A DNA stretch of 64,000 nucleotides, from the NCBI GenBank assembly GCA_963971225.1, contig OZ020268.1, forward strand, positions 56,109,900-56,173,899, written 5' to 3'. The notes under the pieces were generated by a model that was not told where the DNA came from, ran no database searches, and saw only the letters and a list, made by a program, of their open reading frames with translations. Shown in pieces: positions 22,111 through 34,294 of this stretch (position 1 is the stretch's first letter; every line of letters begins with the position of its first letter). Made by a program: the position numbers and the translations under genes. Origin of the DNA: Melieria omissa. Its lineage: Eukaryota > Arthropoda > Insecta > Diptera > Ulidiidae.

Positions 22111-24000
22111 AAGAAAAGCAACGATTCCAGTTCAAAGAATCTACTTAGTATGAGTTTTGTACATAATTACAATCACATAGTCCTTCTTCCCAACTAGCAA
22201 ACAATCTGGTTCAATAGTGCGGCATAGAATCTCATAAAAATGTTCAGCTACTTCGTTTTATCCTTTAATTCATCCAAAAATAAAGTCACAGTCTGACGTT
22301 CGTAGACACGTAACGCGCATTTTGCTTCTCTTATCTGGAAGCCGAATAATTGAATCTCGCTAAAATATGTATTAATAATTTTTGTAACTTTTTTTACATA
22401 CTTTACGTTTCCATTGTACAAATTATTAAGTCTAAATGTATTTTTCTCAGAATTGTGACGTAACAGACAAACGTGCGCGAGTCAACGTGTGTAATTGGAA
22501 TTGCAAATTTTTTATTTCGCAGTATTTTTATATATTTAAATATTTTTGGTTAAAAAAAACATCATAACATTTAAAAATATATACATACGTATATAAACGC
22601 ACATATATTTTTTTTGCAAAAAAGTCATGTTTATGCAAGCACGGTTTTTTGCGATTTAATAAACAAATAAAATTTGATTGGTGTTGTTTTCGCATGTAGT
22701 GTTCATTGCTTACGCTTGACAGCTGATTTACTTTTAATATACCAAGTAGTCAAACGTTGAGTCAATCAGGTTATTTGACTGCAAAAACGTGCCAACAAAA
22801 TACAAACAGAAGACTAGAATTTTCAAGCTAATTGAGGTATTAATGAAATTATAAAATATTGGAAAAAACATTCTGAACAACATTTTAGTCATTTAAAATA
22901 TTGAACCCGCCACTGAATTTGAAACTTATTTCTTCACGTCAATCAATCGACTGGTGCCTGGCGCACAGCTGAACCAAACCTAATTCTCATCAAATCGACA
23001 TGTTTGTATTATTGGAAGAATAAAATGACAAACTAATGCCTTTAGAAATTTAATTCACCTTGCGGTTAAAATCTTTGTTCGAATTGTATTTAGCACACGT
23101 TTCACATGCAAAGGTTCAATCAAAGCCAAATGACAACTGATGACGCAGACCTTACAAGTCATTAGATGAATAACAGCGATGAACTAACTTACGTGATTAC
23201 GACTTCAATGAAACTAATGTCAGTTGCGCTGGTTACGCCGCCAAAGTGCTGGTTACATTGTCAGAGTGCCGAAATGGCGTTTGGTAAATTATCTTAATGT
23301 CATCATGCCTCTGCCAAGTTCATGTCAAGAGTCATTATATGTACTCAAATTTTTTCAACGCACTTGATCTGCCTACATGTGTACTTGACGGAAATTATCA
23401 GAAGTTCAACAGCTTTTGAACAGCTACACTCAAGTCTGGCCATATTTGTCAGTCATATAAGAATGAGTCGAATGAGTTTGGGATTTCAAGCTCAAAGCTT
23501 TAGGAGTTCAATGTATGTACTAATAAGTTGTCAAAAGATTTGAAACAAGTAAAAGAACTTTCCAATATTTGATCAAAGAGTTATAAAATGTATGAACAAA
23601 ACCTGTCAACTAATTTGACATTTTTTAAGGAAAGGAATGTGATTTGCTCAAAAATATCTGCCAATAGGAAAATGTTGTAAATTATAGTTTATACAGATAA
23701 ATAGTTAAAAAGACACAAATCAATTGAATGATTCACATAATGGAATGTTTAAAAGTTACAATAAAAAAATTCAAAAATATAAATAAGGAAGAAGAAAAAA
23801 AGCTCAATGGTCAACTACACTTTACTGGACTAGAGCACTTTTCCTGTTCGTCTTCTTCTCTTTTAAACCACAAAAATTCCAATATAAACCTTTTTATCTC
23901 CCTGACAATAAGAATTTATGATGTTAGAAGTTTTGGTCTTTTCCTGGTAGTTTCATTGACAGTCTTTGCTGGTTTCTTACTCTGGCATTTTAAGTAGAAA
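22110..24000. other. intergenic, no supported gene
   Basis: AT-rich with no convincing coding signal on either strand. Confidence 0.4.
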
Positions 24001-24116
24001 GCTCAGTAAGGTTAGCGGAGATTAGTGGATTGGGAAGCCTTGCGAATGTTCAATAATTCGCGAGCTTTTAAGAAAAAACTGTCCGGTAGACGAAATAAAT
24101 AAATAAATAAATAATA
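24000..24116 (+). repeat. possible LINE 3' end with AAAT-repeat tail
   Basis: A non-AT-rich stretch ends in ACGAAATAAATAAATAAATAAAT, like the tail of an I-like retroelement. There is no coding part. Confidence 0.25.
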
Positions 24117-24539
24117 TGTAAATACAATTGAAAGCAGGCTTCCTCGGGGTTTTGAAATTTTCATAACTTTAAAGATATATACGCTTTTGTTTCCACAGGA
24201 AAGCCAAATCAGTCAACCAGTCATACTGTTTTATGATAAAGTAGAAAGTATAAGTAAATTGTGCTCTGTGTGTGCTGGAATTGCATCTGTGATTATTTTC
24301 TAACCTCAACTGCGCACAGCAAATAAGACAAAACAAATCTGTTTGAGAGAAAACCTTTGCTGATTAATGTTTTGAATAACAATTGCACTGACAAAGTATT
24401 TTTGCCTAAACAATTCCACTAACTAATTACATTCAATTCACTAATTTCATTCAATTTTATTAGCATTAACTTACAAAATTATAAATAGAACCACATATCT
24501 ACAATGATCATAATAAATATTGCAAGCAACATTTTAGTA

Positions 24540-24760
24540 AAAATTCAAATTTCAACTTTTCTTAGTAAAATTTAGGCCTTCAATTTAAAATTCTAGAAAG
24601 GTAAATTTCCATAAAGACATTTCAGATCAATTTTACTATTTGTAGTTAAATTCGAAATTAAATTTAAAGTTCTAGGAAGGTAAATTTCAACAAAGACAAT
24701 TCAAACCAATTTAATTTTTCGCCGTAAAATTTACGCCGGAAATTCAAAACTTCTAAGAAT
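24540..24760. repeat. degenerate tandem repeat, unit about 85 bp
   Basis: AAATTCTAGAAAGGTAAATTTCCATAAAGACATTTCA and AAAGTTCTAGGAAGGTAAATTTCAACAAAGACAATTCA are two clear units, with a weaker third. Confidence 0.45.
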
Positions 24761-24769
24761 TAAAAACCA

Positions 24770-26700
24770 AACACGTGTACGCCTCACGCTTTATTTGAAT
24801 TGCTATTTTTTGTTATTACTTTATTTATTCATTCATTCATTTATTCATTTATTATTATCAAATTTTTTCAAATATTTTTTTAAGTTTTTATTTTTTTTAT
24901 TATATATGTATGTATATATTTTTTTGGTGCAAAATAAACAACACCAATTTACACTCAGCTTTCATTTGGCTGCCGCTGAGTGATTGGCTTTATTTTGTTT
25001 CTATTTTTATTGTTTTTCTTGTTATTATTTGTAAGTATTTGTTTTGTTGTCGTTTATTTGATATTGCGCGTGTTTACAATTTTGCCGTGAGTAAGCCTGG
25101 TTTTATTTACGTTTTGCTTCTCCCTAGATTTTGTTGTTGTTAGAATTATGAGCAAAACAAATAAGATACAAAGCGATACGCCAGTGAGAAATCAACTTAA
25201 CACGTGACCTATGAACAATTAAAATGGGCTCACGATATTCTCGAAGGTGTTATGCGAATGTGTGGTATACGTGATCTACCACACATGTGCATTTATATAT
25301 AAATGTCGCTGTATTTAGGGTTTTTAGTAATTTAATGGTGATTTGGCAGCAGTTCCTTTTTGTTCAAGTTAAATACTTCCTTTTTCTTATGGCACACACT
25401 TTTTGGTTATAAATGATTTTTGTATAATAAGTAAAAGTACTTAGTGACTTTTTAACAAGCATTCAAGTTGTAGACTACACTCTACTTTGCGCATAAATAA
25501 CACAAATATTTATTTGGTGTATTTATTAACTTTTTACTAATAGAGAAAAAATTTCATGAATTCCTAAAATTGATTTATTTAATTAATAAATTAATTATTT
25601 ATTATTACTTAATAGAATAAAATAATAAAAATTTATTGAATTTATAAAATTGATTTATTTAATCAACAAATTAGTTGATTTTTATTACTAAAAAATAATA
25701 TTAAATAACCTTACGTAGGTAAGCAATTATAATTGGCTGATCAATGGGTCACGGATGGACCTCAGTTTTGTCGCTTAGCGGGACCAGATGAAGAGCTCTT
25801 GATGAGTTGAAGTAGCAATTCGTTAGGATTGTGATCCAGAGTTTTATATCAACGAAAAATTAGATCAAAATAGGGTTTTAGTAAAACTATTTGCTTTGAA
25901 ATACAAGACAAAGCATTTCGAAATTAAAATTTTTATATTTATGTATTCACTTTCTCAACCAAAGCAATGCTATGCATAAGTAGGGGTATTCGAACTGTGC
26001 TGGCGTGATTAACTAATCTGTACATACCCACATAATTACTCATATATATCATATGGACATTAAATATGTTTTTCAATACACATGTTCGAAACAGATTTCA
26101 TTCACTAGAATATAATGACATAAAAATAATAACAAAATTCCGCATAGCCGAGCATAAAGTACCCTACGGTCAGTGAAGTCAGCACAAAAATCAAACATAT
26201 AAAAATATATAGTATATCGTTTCATAGTCACAAACAGAAATGTATTCAATTCATTTTTATTGGAATTTGTGCAACAAAACGTCACAAGTGTGACCTGACA
26301 GTGAGAGACAATAGTCTTTTATAAACTTTTTGCACTGAAAATATTATTTGTATGAATTATTTTCATGAGTCACCATTCCCACTTAGTTTCTGTCACTACC
26401 ACTTAGTGACCACTGCAAAAGTCACAAAACCTAATCTCATGTGAACCTTTAATCATTGGAGGTATTGGACTGTAGGGCGCGCATAATGAATAAAAAGTTA
26501 AGTACTTAAGCGGCCAACTAGACGCATCAAACTGTGGCCAAAGGTTAAGCGCCACTCGGCCGCTCCCGTCAAGCTTCAATCGTTGGTGGCGTAAACCGCT
26601 GCTGGTGAACGACAGCACGCGGTACGGTGCGCGCTGAAGCTGGGTCGCTGAGTTGTTGTTGACGCCAGACCAAGTGGCGTTGGTTTAGTCGTTTTGTGTC
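24770..26700. other. AT-rich intergenic DNA with local duplication
   Basis: Contains a short tandem duplication at about 25555-25705 (AAAATTGATTTATTTAAT... twice). No gene seen. Confidence 0.4.
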
Positions 26701-26715
26701 AGCGGTAGTGCGAAG

Positions 26716-27195
26716 ATGGAATTTAAGCTGAAATTGAAAGTGGCGCTGGTGTTTTGCGCGGCAATGAATTGCCTGCTTCTGTGCGCGGGTGAGCACAACT
26801 GCAAATTCATTATTTTGTTTGAAATTTTCTGCTAAAATTTTTTACTAAAATTGTCTCTTAACTGTTGGCGTTGTTTGCTTGTTTTTTCTAATCTTGTTTA
26901 TATTGTTTTTGTTGCAGCCCAAGGTGGCGGTGGTGGCGGCAGTAATGGCGGTGCTGGTGGCTGGGGCGGTGGCAACGGCGGCTGGGGCGGCGAGCCAGGT
27001 CATGGCGGACGTGACTATGGCTATGGGCAGCCCGGTGCGCCGGGCGCTCCAGGCGGCTATCCGGGCGCACCGGGCGCGCCAGGCTCGACCTACTACGATC
27101 AACACTACAGATCGGCTGCCAATCTGCACTTCGTACACATGCAGTGCCTGTGGTTGCTGCTGCCTGCAGTCGCTTTACTGCTGAAACTGCGCTAA
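26716..27195 (+). CDS. glycine-rich secreted or surface protein, hydrophobic C-terminus
   Basis: Exons 26716-26788 and 26918-27195 encode 116 residues. Exon 1 encodes the signal peptide (MEFKLKLKVALVFCAAMN, then CLLLCA). The 129-bp phase-1 intron splits an alanine codon as in its neighbours. The mature part starts AQGGGGGGSNGG, has GGWGGGNGGWGGEPGHGGRDYG, then a collagen-like stretch (QPGAPGAPGGYPGAPGAPG) and STYYDQHYRS. It ends with a 20-residue hydrophobic tail (CLWLLLPAVALLLKLR). Such a tail is compatible with GPI-anchor processing or a tail membrane segment and is not seen in the other twelve genes. No TATA box is evident; AATAAA lies at 27328. Function unknown. Confidence 0.78.
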
Positions 27196-27327
27196 TGCCA
27201 AACAAGATGAGCCTCATTCGTATACTGCGCCTAATTTTAATGCCTACTCCAATTAGTAATTAGTGTTTAAATTAAAACAAATATTAAAAATTTAATAGTA
27301 ATTAATTAAAATCTAAAACAAAAATCA

Positions 27328-27333
27328 AATAAA
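27328..27333 (+). terminator. poly(A) signal AATAAA
   Basis: 133 bp past the stop at 27195. Confidence 0.5.
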
Positions 27334-27339
27334 ATGTTA

Positions 27340-28340
27340 TAAGTTATTCTTAGCTGAAATTCAGTTTATACAAAATTTCTTACAACTGCGCAGTGTGATG
27401 AGATCACATGATGATTTCATCGATTCAATTAGTCTGTTCCTGATAAAAACAAAGACGTGTACAGAAAGTGTTCGCTGTTCTCATCAACCCGGTTTGAAGG
27501 TAGAATGTGGTTTTTAAATGACGCCGTTGTTAGCTGAACGTCAGTGACTGCCACTGGCTGCCAAAGCGTTAATTGAAACCTTACACGGCGCATTTTTACA
27601 GTATTTACATATAAAATATATATGTATCTACGTGTGTATTTATAACACTTATGTACCGTAGGGCATTATATGTCTACCGAAGTATACACATGATGACATA
27701 TATGCATACCGATATATATTTACATAAGTACAACCATGTATTTACAAATACTGTACCGAAAATATTGCTTGGGAGTTTGTTATTTGTTTGTTCTCTCCTC
27801 GATTTTCTTTGTTCTTTTGTTTATTTACTTACTTCAACCAGCTGAAAGGCTGCGTTTGTCTCTCAAATTGCATTTCTATACAAGTCTTTTGTTTTTTCGA
27901 CTGTCGGCCTTTTTCAGAGTTTCGTTCAGAGTAGGGAAGACTCGCACAGTGCAGGCAGTGAGAATTGGTTTCTCAAAATTGTTGTTGCGTAACTTGTATA
28001 CGTAGTTAGTAGACAATTCACAGTAATTTACAACAATAGCACAACAACAACAATAACTGTAGCTAATAATAAAACCATTGTTTGAAAATTGTCGGTGAAA
28101 TTGTATGAATCAGCAATTCGAAAGTCTCCATTTTACGTACTTCAGTAATGAAGCAAACATTAAAGCAATGCAAATAAGACAACAATTAACAAAAAACTTC
28201 AACTTTTGTGTGATTAGTCAAAGGATGGCGATTGGCAGTTTTTCGTTCACACTTGGAGGTTTTGCCATTGCCTGCCAAGACCGCACTTGTGTAATTCTCA
28301 TTCCCTTCATGTGGATAGCAATAGAGGTAGACGAGTTTTT
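27340..28340. other. intergenic, no supported gene
   Basis: AT-rich. Open frames here lack domains or start with non-ATG codons. Confidence 0.4.
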
Positions 28341-28344
28341 CACC

Positions 28345-28418
28345 AGCCCGAGCCAGGAATCGAACCTGAGGCCTTTGGTATGAGAAGCCAGCGCGCTACC
28401 CGCTGGACTATCGAGGCC
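28345..28418 (-). repeat. tRNA-like sequence, probable SINE head
   Basis: On the minus strand GCCTCGATAGTCCAGCGGGT contains a pol III A box (about 28400-28410), and GGTTCGATTCC (28356-28366) is a good B box. The T stem (TCAGG/CCTGG) pairs, but the acceptor stem pairs poorly, so a functional tRNA is unlikely. It resembles tRNA-Met. Downstream on the minus strand (28344 to about 28200) is non-AT-rich unique sequence that could be the SINE body. Confidence 0.5.
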
Positions 28419-28439
28419 GGAAAAGGCCGTGAAAAACAC

Positions 28440-29700
28440 AGCTCATTATAAAAAATGTCAAAAAGAACAGCCAGTTGAGCCAGAACCTTTTTCCCTTTCG
28501 CACTTTCACGATTAAGGTCCTAGACAAAAAGACAGTCGTTATTAACGACAAATTTGGACAAGTGACATGTCACCAAAAACAAAGCCTGTCTGTCTGACAG
28601 CCCAAGTTTCAAGCAACATTACTCAGCAGTTTAGTCTGTTTTAATTCGTACTACTAGAAAAGTTTTTATAAAAATTTAAAAATTAAAATCTTAATAAATA
28701 TATATGAATACAAATTTATATACAATACTAAGACATATTTTAGCATTACCAAGTTTCAGTATCAGTCGGTTGTCAACAGAAAAACTATGTAACAGTAATA
28801 CTTTAATTTACTGGGTATTAATTAGATCCAAAGTCCTAACCACACTTCTAGACCTCTTTCTTGCTAACGCATAGTTTTCTCATATCACTAACTATATCAA
28901 GAGGAGATCAAGCCCGGTTAGGCCTTAAGCCATAAATTATTTTGATTAGAAAAATTCCTGGAAAATAGATTATAATAAGTTCTGCGAATAGCCCTCGAGA
29001 CATATTTTATGGTCGTTATATTATATATACCTAAGATGGAATTCTCCTACTCCCTTTAAAATTTGTGGTTTAACACATTGTCATTCCAGGATAATGATCA
29101 TAGATGCGTAATACAATGGAAAACGATTGATATATCCAGGTCTGCAGAAGTTGATTTAGATTTAGTCACTTTTATAATTTATCATCCCCTCATATTTAGA
29201 GTCGAAACTATGAAGTTTGAGAATCTTATCATCTTCCAATCTTTAAAATCGAAATCGAGTCTAAAGTCATCAGGATGGCAGTCACTCCCCACGGTAGTTC
29301 TCTAAATGACTTCCCATAGGCAACGAAAAAAGCTTCATCAATTTCGGCGAATTCCCAACCTTGAGAGTTTTTAGCCGGGACAGTAGAATTTGAGACTCTC
29401 ATCATGATCTTCCTACCTGCAGAGTGAGGATTATGCAATTGGAGATTTCATTAGAATTAACCGCATAATTTAAGAACTTCGCCAGCGTTAAATATAAATC
29501 ATATAGTAAACTGCACTGTCAGAGTACTTGCAGCACTTTTTGCGACAATACTTCCCCTAAGAGTTTTCCCAAACGACGACTGGCTATCACCAAACGCCAA
29601 CTTTCGCACTTGATCTCGCAACCTATAGAAATTGTGCCGAAGTGAACAGCGCTGCAACAGCGCCGTACTGGAGCTACAGTACAACGTTCGCTTTCGCCAT
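28440..29700. other. intergenic, no supported gene
   Basis: AT-rich. The minus-strand stretch 29229-29438 is open but unrecognised. A near-kappaB sequence (GGGAAAACTC on the minus strand, 29561-29570) lies about 195 bp upstream of the next gene. Confidence 0.35.
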
Positions 29701-29719
29701 CATTGCATGAGCGATTGGG

Positions 29720-29726
29720 TATAAAA
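29720..29726 (+). promoter_or_regulatory. TATA box (TATAAAA)
   Basis: 45 bp upstream of the ATG at 29765. Confidence 0.7.
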
Positions 29727-29764
29727 GCAGCCGGTGGCGGCCCACAAAGCGGCATTACCACAAA

Positions 29765-30076
29765 ATGAAGGCATTTATTATACTCGCAGCGCTGCTTGGC
29801 AGCGTATTGTTGTGTCGCGGGCAAGGTGGAGGCGGTGGTGGTGGCGGCGGCCCCGGTGGTGGCTACGGCTACGGAGGCTCTGGGCCGGGCGGTGGTTATG
29901 GAGGCGCTGGCGGAAATGGTGGTTTCGGTTACTCTGGTCCGCGCGGAAGTGGTGGTGGCGGTAGTGGAAATGGCGGCGGCAGCGGCGGTCCTTACGGCGG
30001 CGGTGGTGGCAGCGGCGGACCTTACGGCGGCGGCAGTGGTGGCATATTTGGCGGCGGCGGTGGTGGCGGTCGTTAG
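29765..30076 (+). CDS. secreted glycine-rich protein (GGYG/GGPYGG repeats)
   Basis: A single-exon gene for 103 residues, with a good TATA box and AATAAA. The signal peptide is MKAFIILAALLGSVLLCRGQ. The mature part opens with nine glycines and continues with GPGGGYGYGGSG, GYGGAGGNGGFGYSG, and a twice-used SGGPYGGG motif. It ends GGIFGGGGGGGR. Tyr/Phe spaced in a glycine background is typical of insect structural glycine-rich proteins (cuticle, silk, eggshell) as well as glycine-rich immune peptides, so the role is open. It has no intron and no X-Pro segment. The C-terminal Gly-Arg before the stop parallels the Gly-Lys ends of its relatives. Confidence 0.82.
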   Translation: MKAFIILAALLGSVLLCRGQGGGGGGGGGPGGGYGYGGSGPGGGYGGAGGNGGFGYSGPRGSGGGGSGNGGGSGGPYGGGGGSGGPYGGGSGGIFGGGGGGGR

Positions 30077-30130
30077 AACAAAAGTAACTGCAATGTTCTA
30101 TGAATGACTGAAAATGTATATTTTTGTATA

Positions 30131-30136
30131 AATAAA
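30131..30136 (+). terminator. poly(A) signal AATAAA
   Basis: 55 bp past the stop at 30076. Confidence 0.7.
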
Positions 30137-30139
30137 GAT

Positions 30140-32110
30140 TCGTTTTGAAAAAACTTTTTGTTTTTTTACTTTTAACACTCTCAGCTTCCGATTGGAAAAA
30201 CTAAATCAAATTAAATTATGTTTGGCATTATTTTTGAAGTCAGTGGTTAGTACATTGAATTGCAAGTTAGACGGCAGCACATTTCCATACAACGTTTCAG
30301 TCCAAAATGAATACTTTTTCTCACACCTTTTCTGTCGAAAGCCTGCATATTTTCTCACTACTCTTATATTTTCTTGTAAACATATAAACCAGTTCTATAT
30401 CTTAAAAATGTCATTCACTTAATCGTGTCAGGCCGAACCTTATGAGGCCGAACCTTATGAGGCCGAACATTATCAACAATCAACCAAATAATGGATATAT
30501 ATTTGACGCTACTTATCGTATTATTATAAAACATATCTACAATACATCATATCTACAAAGATAATGTGTAATCGTGCAATATTTTCTATTCATAGGTAAC
30601 AAATTACGCCCCTCTAACTATAGAAGCATAAACAACGTGTTTACACTCAATAAATTATCGAGAACGTTTGTTATTTTCATGCTTCACGTCAACTATTTTT
30701 AGACCAAATAAATTAGTGAAAACAATTTTTTTATTTATATGTAATTTGAATTTTATGATTTGGTTTATTATTGATTGCTAACAGTAATGCTCAATTTTTT
30801 TGTGAAATAACAAACATGAAAATATTGAACAACAACAAAACATAATGTGGGATAGTAATTGTTTGCATAAAAAATTAAGCGGCTATTTCGCACTTCAACG
30901 CTCCACCCACACACACACACACACACACACCACACATACACACACACGACACCAGAAGTACTGCTCCATGCATAAAATTTTATATTTATTTACCTTTTGA
31001 TTTTGCACATCTGCGACGCTGCGTAGAAAACTGACGTTTGCTAATTGTTGTAGTAAATATTGTAATGTATGGGGCCGCTTTCAAGCCGGTGAAACGCCCA
31101 GCATATGTTCGAAAATGTAGCTACATTTAGTTAAATTTAATTTCAACTAATTAAACACAAATCAATTGAAGACAATCAGCCAAAGCCCAAAGCGTTCTGT
31201 ATGTGTGTGGGATTAATTTTCAATGCATCACTGATTTTTCAACCATAAATAAGATCAAGCAAAGTCTTGCACCGTCAACGACTTCGAGCTACCTGATTTC
31301 GTTAGAACGGACGCCTAGTAAAATCACATATTCAATATTCTGTGAACGTCATTTCGAAAATGCAGCAACAACAGTCGTCGCTCTTCCAATAGAATTTCAA
31401 ACATAGCAGTTATTGCCGCGCTTATAGTTAAAAGATAGGACCCAGCGGTACACCGGCAAGTGCGAGTGAGTCACTGTCAACAAAATAGATAGGTATGTGT
31501 TGTGCACTGGGAAAAAGTGCGTGAAAAATGGTCAATTTTATTATGTCTGTGTCAGAGTCCAGTTGTGGTTAAGAACGTAAGAAAAAACCGATTTATGAAT
31601 CACATTCAATTCGAAACTCTCTTGATGGGTATAACTGTTACCTTTTCAGTCAACAGATTTCGATTTATTTTCAGTCAACAGTTTTATGAATCAAATTTAA
31701 TTCATAATTCTGTTGTTATGTTAAAACTATAAATTTTTACTTTCTGCAAATAAACTTTCTTTTAAGATACATTTTTCAATATTTTATTTCTATACAAAAA
31801 GTCAGTAATCGAGTGGATTAACGATGAATAATGAAATAAATATTACCTGAAATGAAGAGTATTTCATTTGGTCAGCTGAAAAATTATCAGTTAATTGGTT
31901 AGTCAGTCGAAAACTATTTCTTGATTTAAAATTTTTTTCAGTGTATTTATCAGAAGCTTCTAAAAAAACTAATGAATTCGTAATTATTGTTTAGAATTTG
32001 AAACAAAATTAAATAATAAATGGTTAAGCGAGAATCGTGCTCCAATTTTTCTTGGCGCACACTGGCGGCCGGGCCACGACAGGGGAAAACAAACAAGAAA
32101 CAGCGCCGGC
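30140..32110. other. intergenic with two simple repeats
   Basis: No gene seen. It holds a 16-bp unit repeated three times at about 30430-30475 (GAGGCCGAACCTTAT) and a (CA)n microsatellite at about 30905-30950. Confidence 0.45.
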
Positions 32111-32116
32111 AACGAG

Positions 32117-32123
32117 TATAAAA
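32117..32123 (+). promoter_or_regulatory. TATA box (TATAAAA)
   Basis: 64 bp upstream of the ATG chosen at 32181. In-frame ATGs at 32127 and 32145 lie at or before the expected transcript start, which favours 32181. Confidence 0.6.
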
Positions 32124-32180
32124 ATCATGCACCGCCAAACTCGAATGTTATTTCCCATTTGCATTTCGTTGACTGCGCAC

Positions 32181-32769
32181 ATGATGGGACGCTTCATTGC
32201 TTGCGGATTGTTGGCGATTTGTGCGGCGTTGGCTTGCGGCGTGACGGGTAAACAAAGGCGCTGAGCATCGAATGTCACTTGTAATTGCTTCAAATTTCAT
32301 CTTCCATGTAATTGCAGCGACTTTGAGTGAAAATGAGCTGAGCGCTGGACCAGTGGGCCCGGCGAGGCAGCGACGACAGTCGGGCGGCTATGGTGGCGCT
32401 GGCGGCTACGGAGGCGGTGCCGGGCAGCCGGGCCAGCCAGGTCAGTCGGGCGGCGGCGGATATGGTGCCGGTGGACAAGGCGGTTATGGCGGTGGAGGGC
32501 AAGGCGGTTATGGCGGCTATGGCGGCGGTGACGGACAGCCGGGTGCCCCTGGAGGCTATGGCGGCGGAGGAGGCGGAGGCGGCAGACGAGGTGGAGGCGG
32601 CGGAGGCTTTAATGGTGGCGCGGGTGGTTTTGGCGGCGACGGATACGGCGGCTACGGTGGTGCTGGCGGCGGCCCAGGACAGCCGGGCGCACCAGGCGGC
32701 TATGGTGGTGGCGGCGGTGGTGGTGGACCCTATGGTCAGTCGGGCGCACCGGGGGGCTATGGACGTTAG
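32181..32769 (+). CDS. secreted glycine-rich protein with RQRR site and PGAPGGYG repeats
   Basis: Exons 32181-32247 and 32318-32769 encode 172 residues, the largest member here. Exon 1 encodes the signal peptide (MMGRFIACGLLAICAALACG); the 70-bp phase-1 intron splits an alanine codon. A short non-glycine segment (TLSENELSAGPVGPARQRR) precedes the glycine-rich part. RQRR fits a furin-type cleavage site and would make this segment a propeptide. Then come GGYGGAGGYGG, GQPGQPGQSGG, several GGYGGGG units, GQPGAPGGYGG twice and a final QSGAPGGYGR. No AATAAA is near; ATTAAA at 32784 may serve. Composition recalls the 26.7-kb gene (PGAPGGY), so these two are probably the closest relatives. Function unknown. 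Confidence 0.8.
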
Positions 32770-32799
32770 TATGGCAATTTACAATTAAACCTTACTGTG

Positions 32800-34290
32800 T
32801 ACAAACAAACCAAAATTTCTGCAATGTGTTTTTATTTGTGGAAAAGAAGAAGAGCAGGGAAGTTTCCAGTGCTTGATGCAATTAATCTATCAAAGGTCGT
32901 TTGGTCATTCCATCTATCCTAGAAAATGTTTTCGCAAGAATTTCTTATTGTTAACACCTGTGAAGGCGTTTTGTTGACCACAAGCCAGCAACTCCGGCAA
33001 CTTAACGCGTTCGTTCCCTCCCGGAACATGAATACAATTTAAATACGCGCGAATTTATATTACTACTCTTTAAATGATTTTTGCATAAACACATTTTTTC
33101 TCATCATTAACTTGTTGCAATTAATGTCACTGCGTCCACCTAAGCTCGACTATTTAAACTTAATTCTTAATTAGAAATCAACTACGCATACAGCTTCCTC
33201 AAGCAAACTCAACAATTGCGCTTCAAGTGCGTTCAGACAGCGCCCAGCAGTCGTCATCGATTCAGACTTATTTGCGCCACGTCCATTCTCGGTGCTACTC
33301 CATTCGATGTGATTAATTGATACATTAAAAGCTGTAAAATTCTACGAGACGGCGCCGGCAGCGCTTGGCACTGACGCGGTGAAGCCCGCAACAGTATCTC
33401 GTCCCGGCAAAACCGGTATGGAAATGCGGCAAGCGCGTGCGAACTGAGGAAATGTAATCCAACCGCATCCCGCTTGATTGCGCAAAAACAATTCTGAGCA
33501 AAAACAAAAATGACACTCTATACGCTACCGACAAGACTCAATAGTTATTATTAAATGTCGATCTGCCGGTGATAATAAAATAAAACCGTAAAATACAATT
33601 ATTCATAATTTTGTATTCGATTTTGTGCACACTTGATGCACCAAAGCCATTGATAAAAATTGCATTAAGTTTTTTCATTTACATACATTAAGACAAATAA
33701 AAAATAGGAAATAAAATTACTCTGAATTCTAAAAAACTTAAAAATTGATTTAATTAAAAATGTATGCATACCAATTCTTTACAATACGAGTATCCGAATC
33801 ACGCTGGAACTGCTGAAACCAAAGCCACTGTACGAATTGCATTAACTTTTTGGTTTAATTTACATACATTAAGAACCATTAAATGCTAATAGTTAGAAGA
33901 AATAATAAAAAAATATAAAGATTTAAATACTCTTTGGGTTCTTAGAAAACATATAAATATGCATTGAATTATTGCGGATTTGAAGTTCTTTTAACAAGTT
34001 CAATGTCAGCGCCCTTTAAATCATGTTCTTCTATAGAAACTCTAAACTGATTTAAGACCCCGTCGAATGTTGATTTTCAAAATATATTAACGATGTTATT
34101 ATGCAAGAACTTAATAATCTCGATTTTATTGAGCTTATTATGGAATATTGTGAAATTGCAGTTCGGACGATCTGATGTTGAAGGGTGATGCAACATCGAT
34201 GTTCTCCGATTTGTCCTTTCATTCAGATAGCTGGAGACTTTAATAGCTAAATTTTGTTAATATAAAGTTAGTTATATTTCAGGACACTTG
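32800..34290. repeat. AT-rich intergenic; tandem pair of ~185-bp repeats inside
   Basis: Two units at about 33645-33920 share AAAGCCA.TG, GAATTGCATTAA and TTTACATACATTAAGA. From about 34000 the dispersed ~190-bp repeat begins (see 17380). No gene seen. Confidence 0.45.
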
Positions 34291-34294
34291 TTTA

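Noticed and set aside
28345..28418. Functional tRNA gene
   Set aside because: The acceptor stem pairs badly (about four of seven, with wobble) and the anticodon stem is irregular; a SINE head or tRNA relic fits better.
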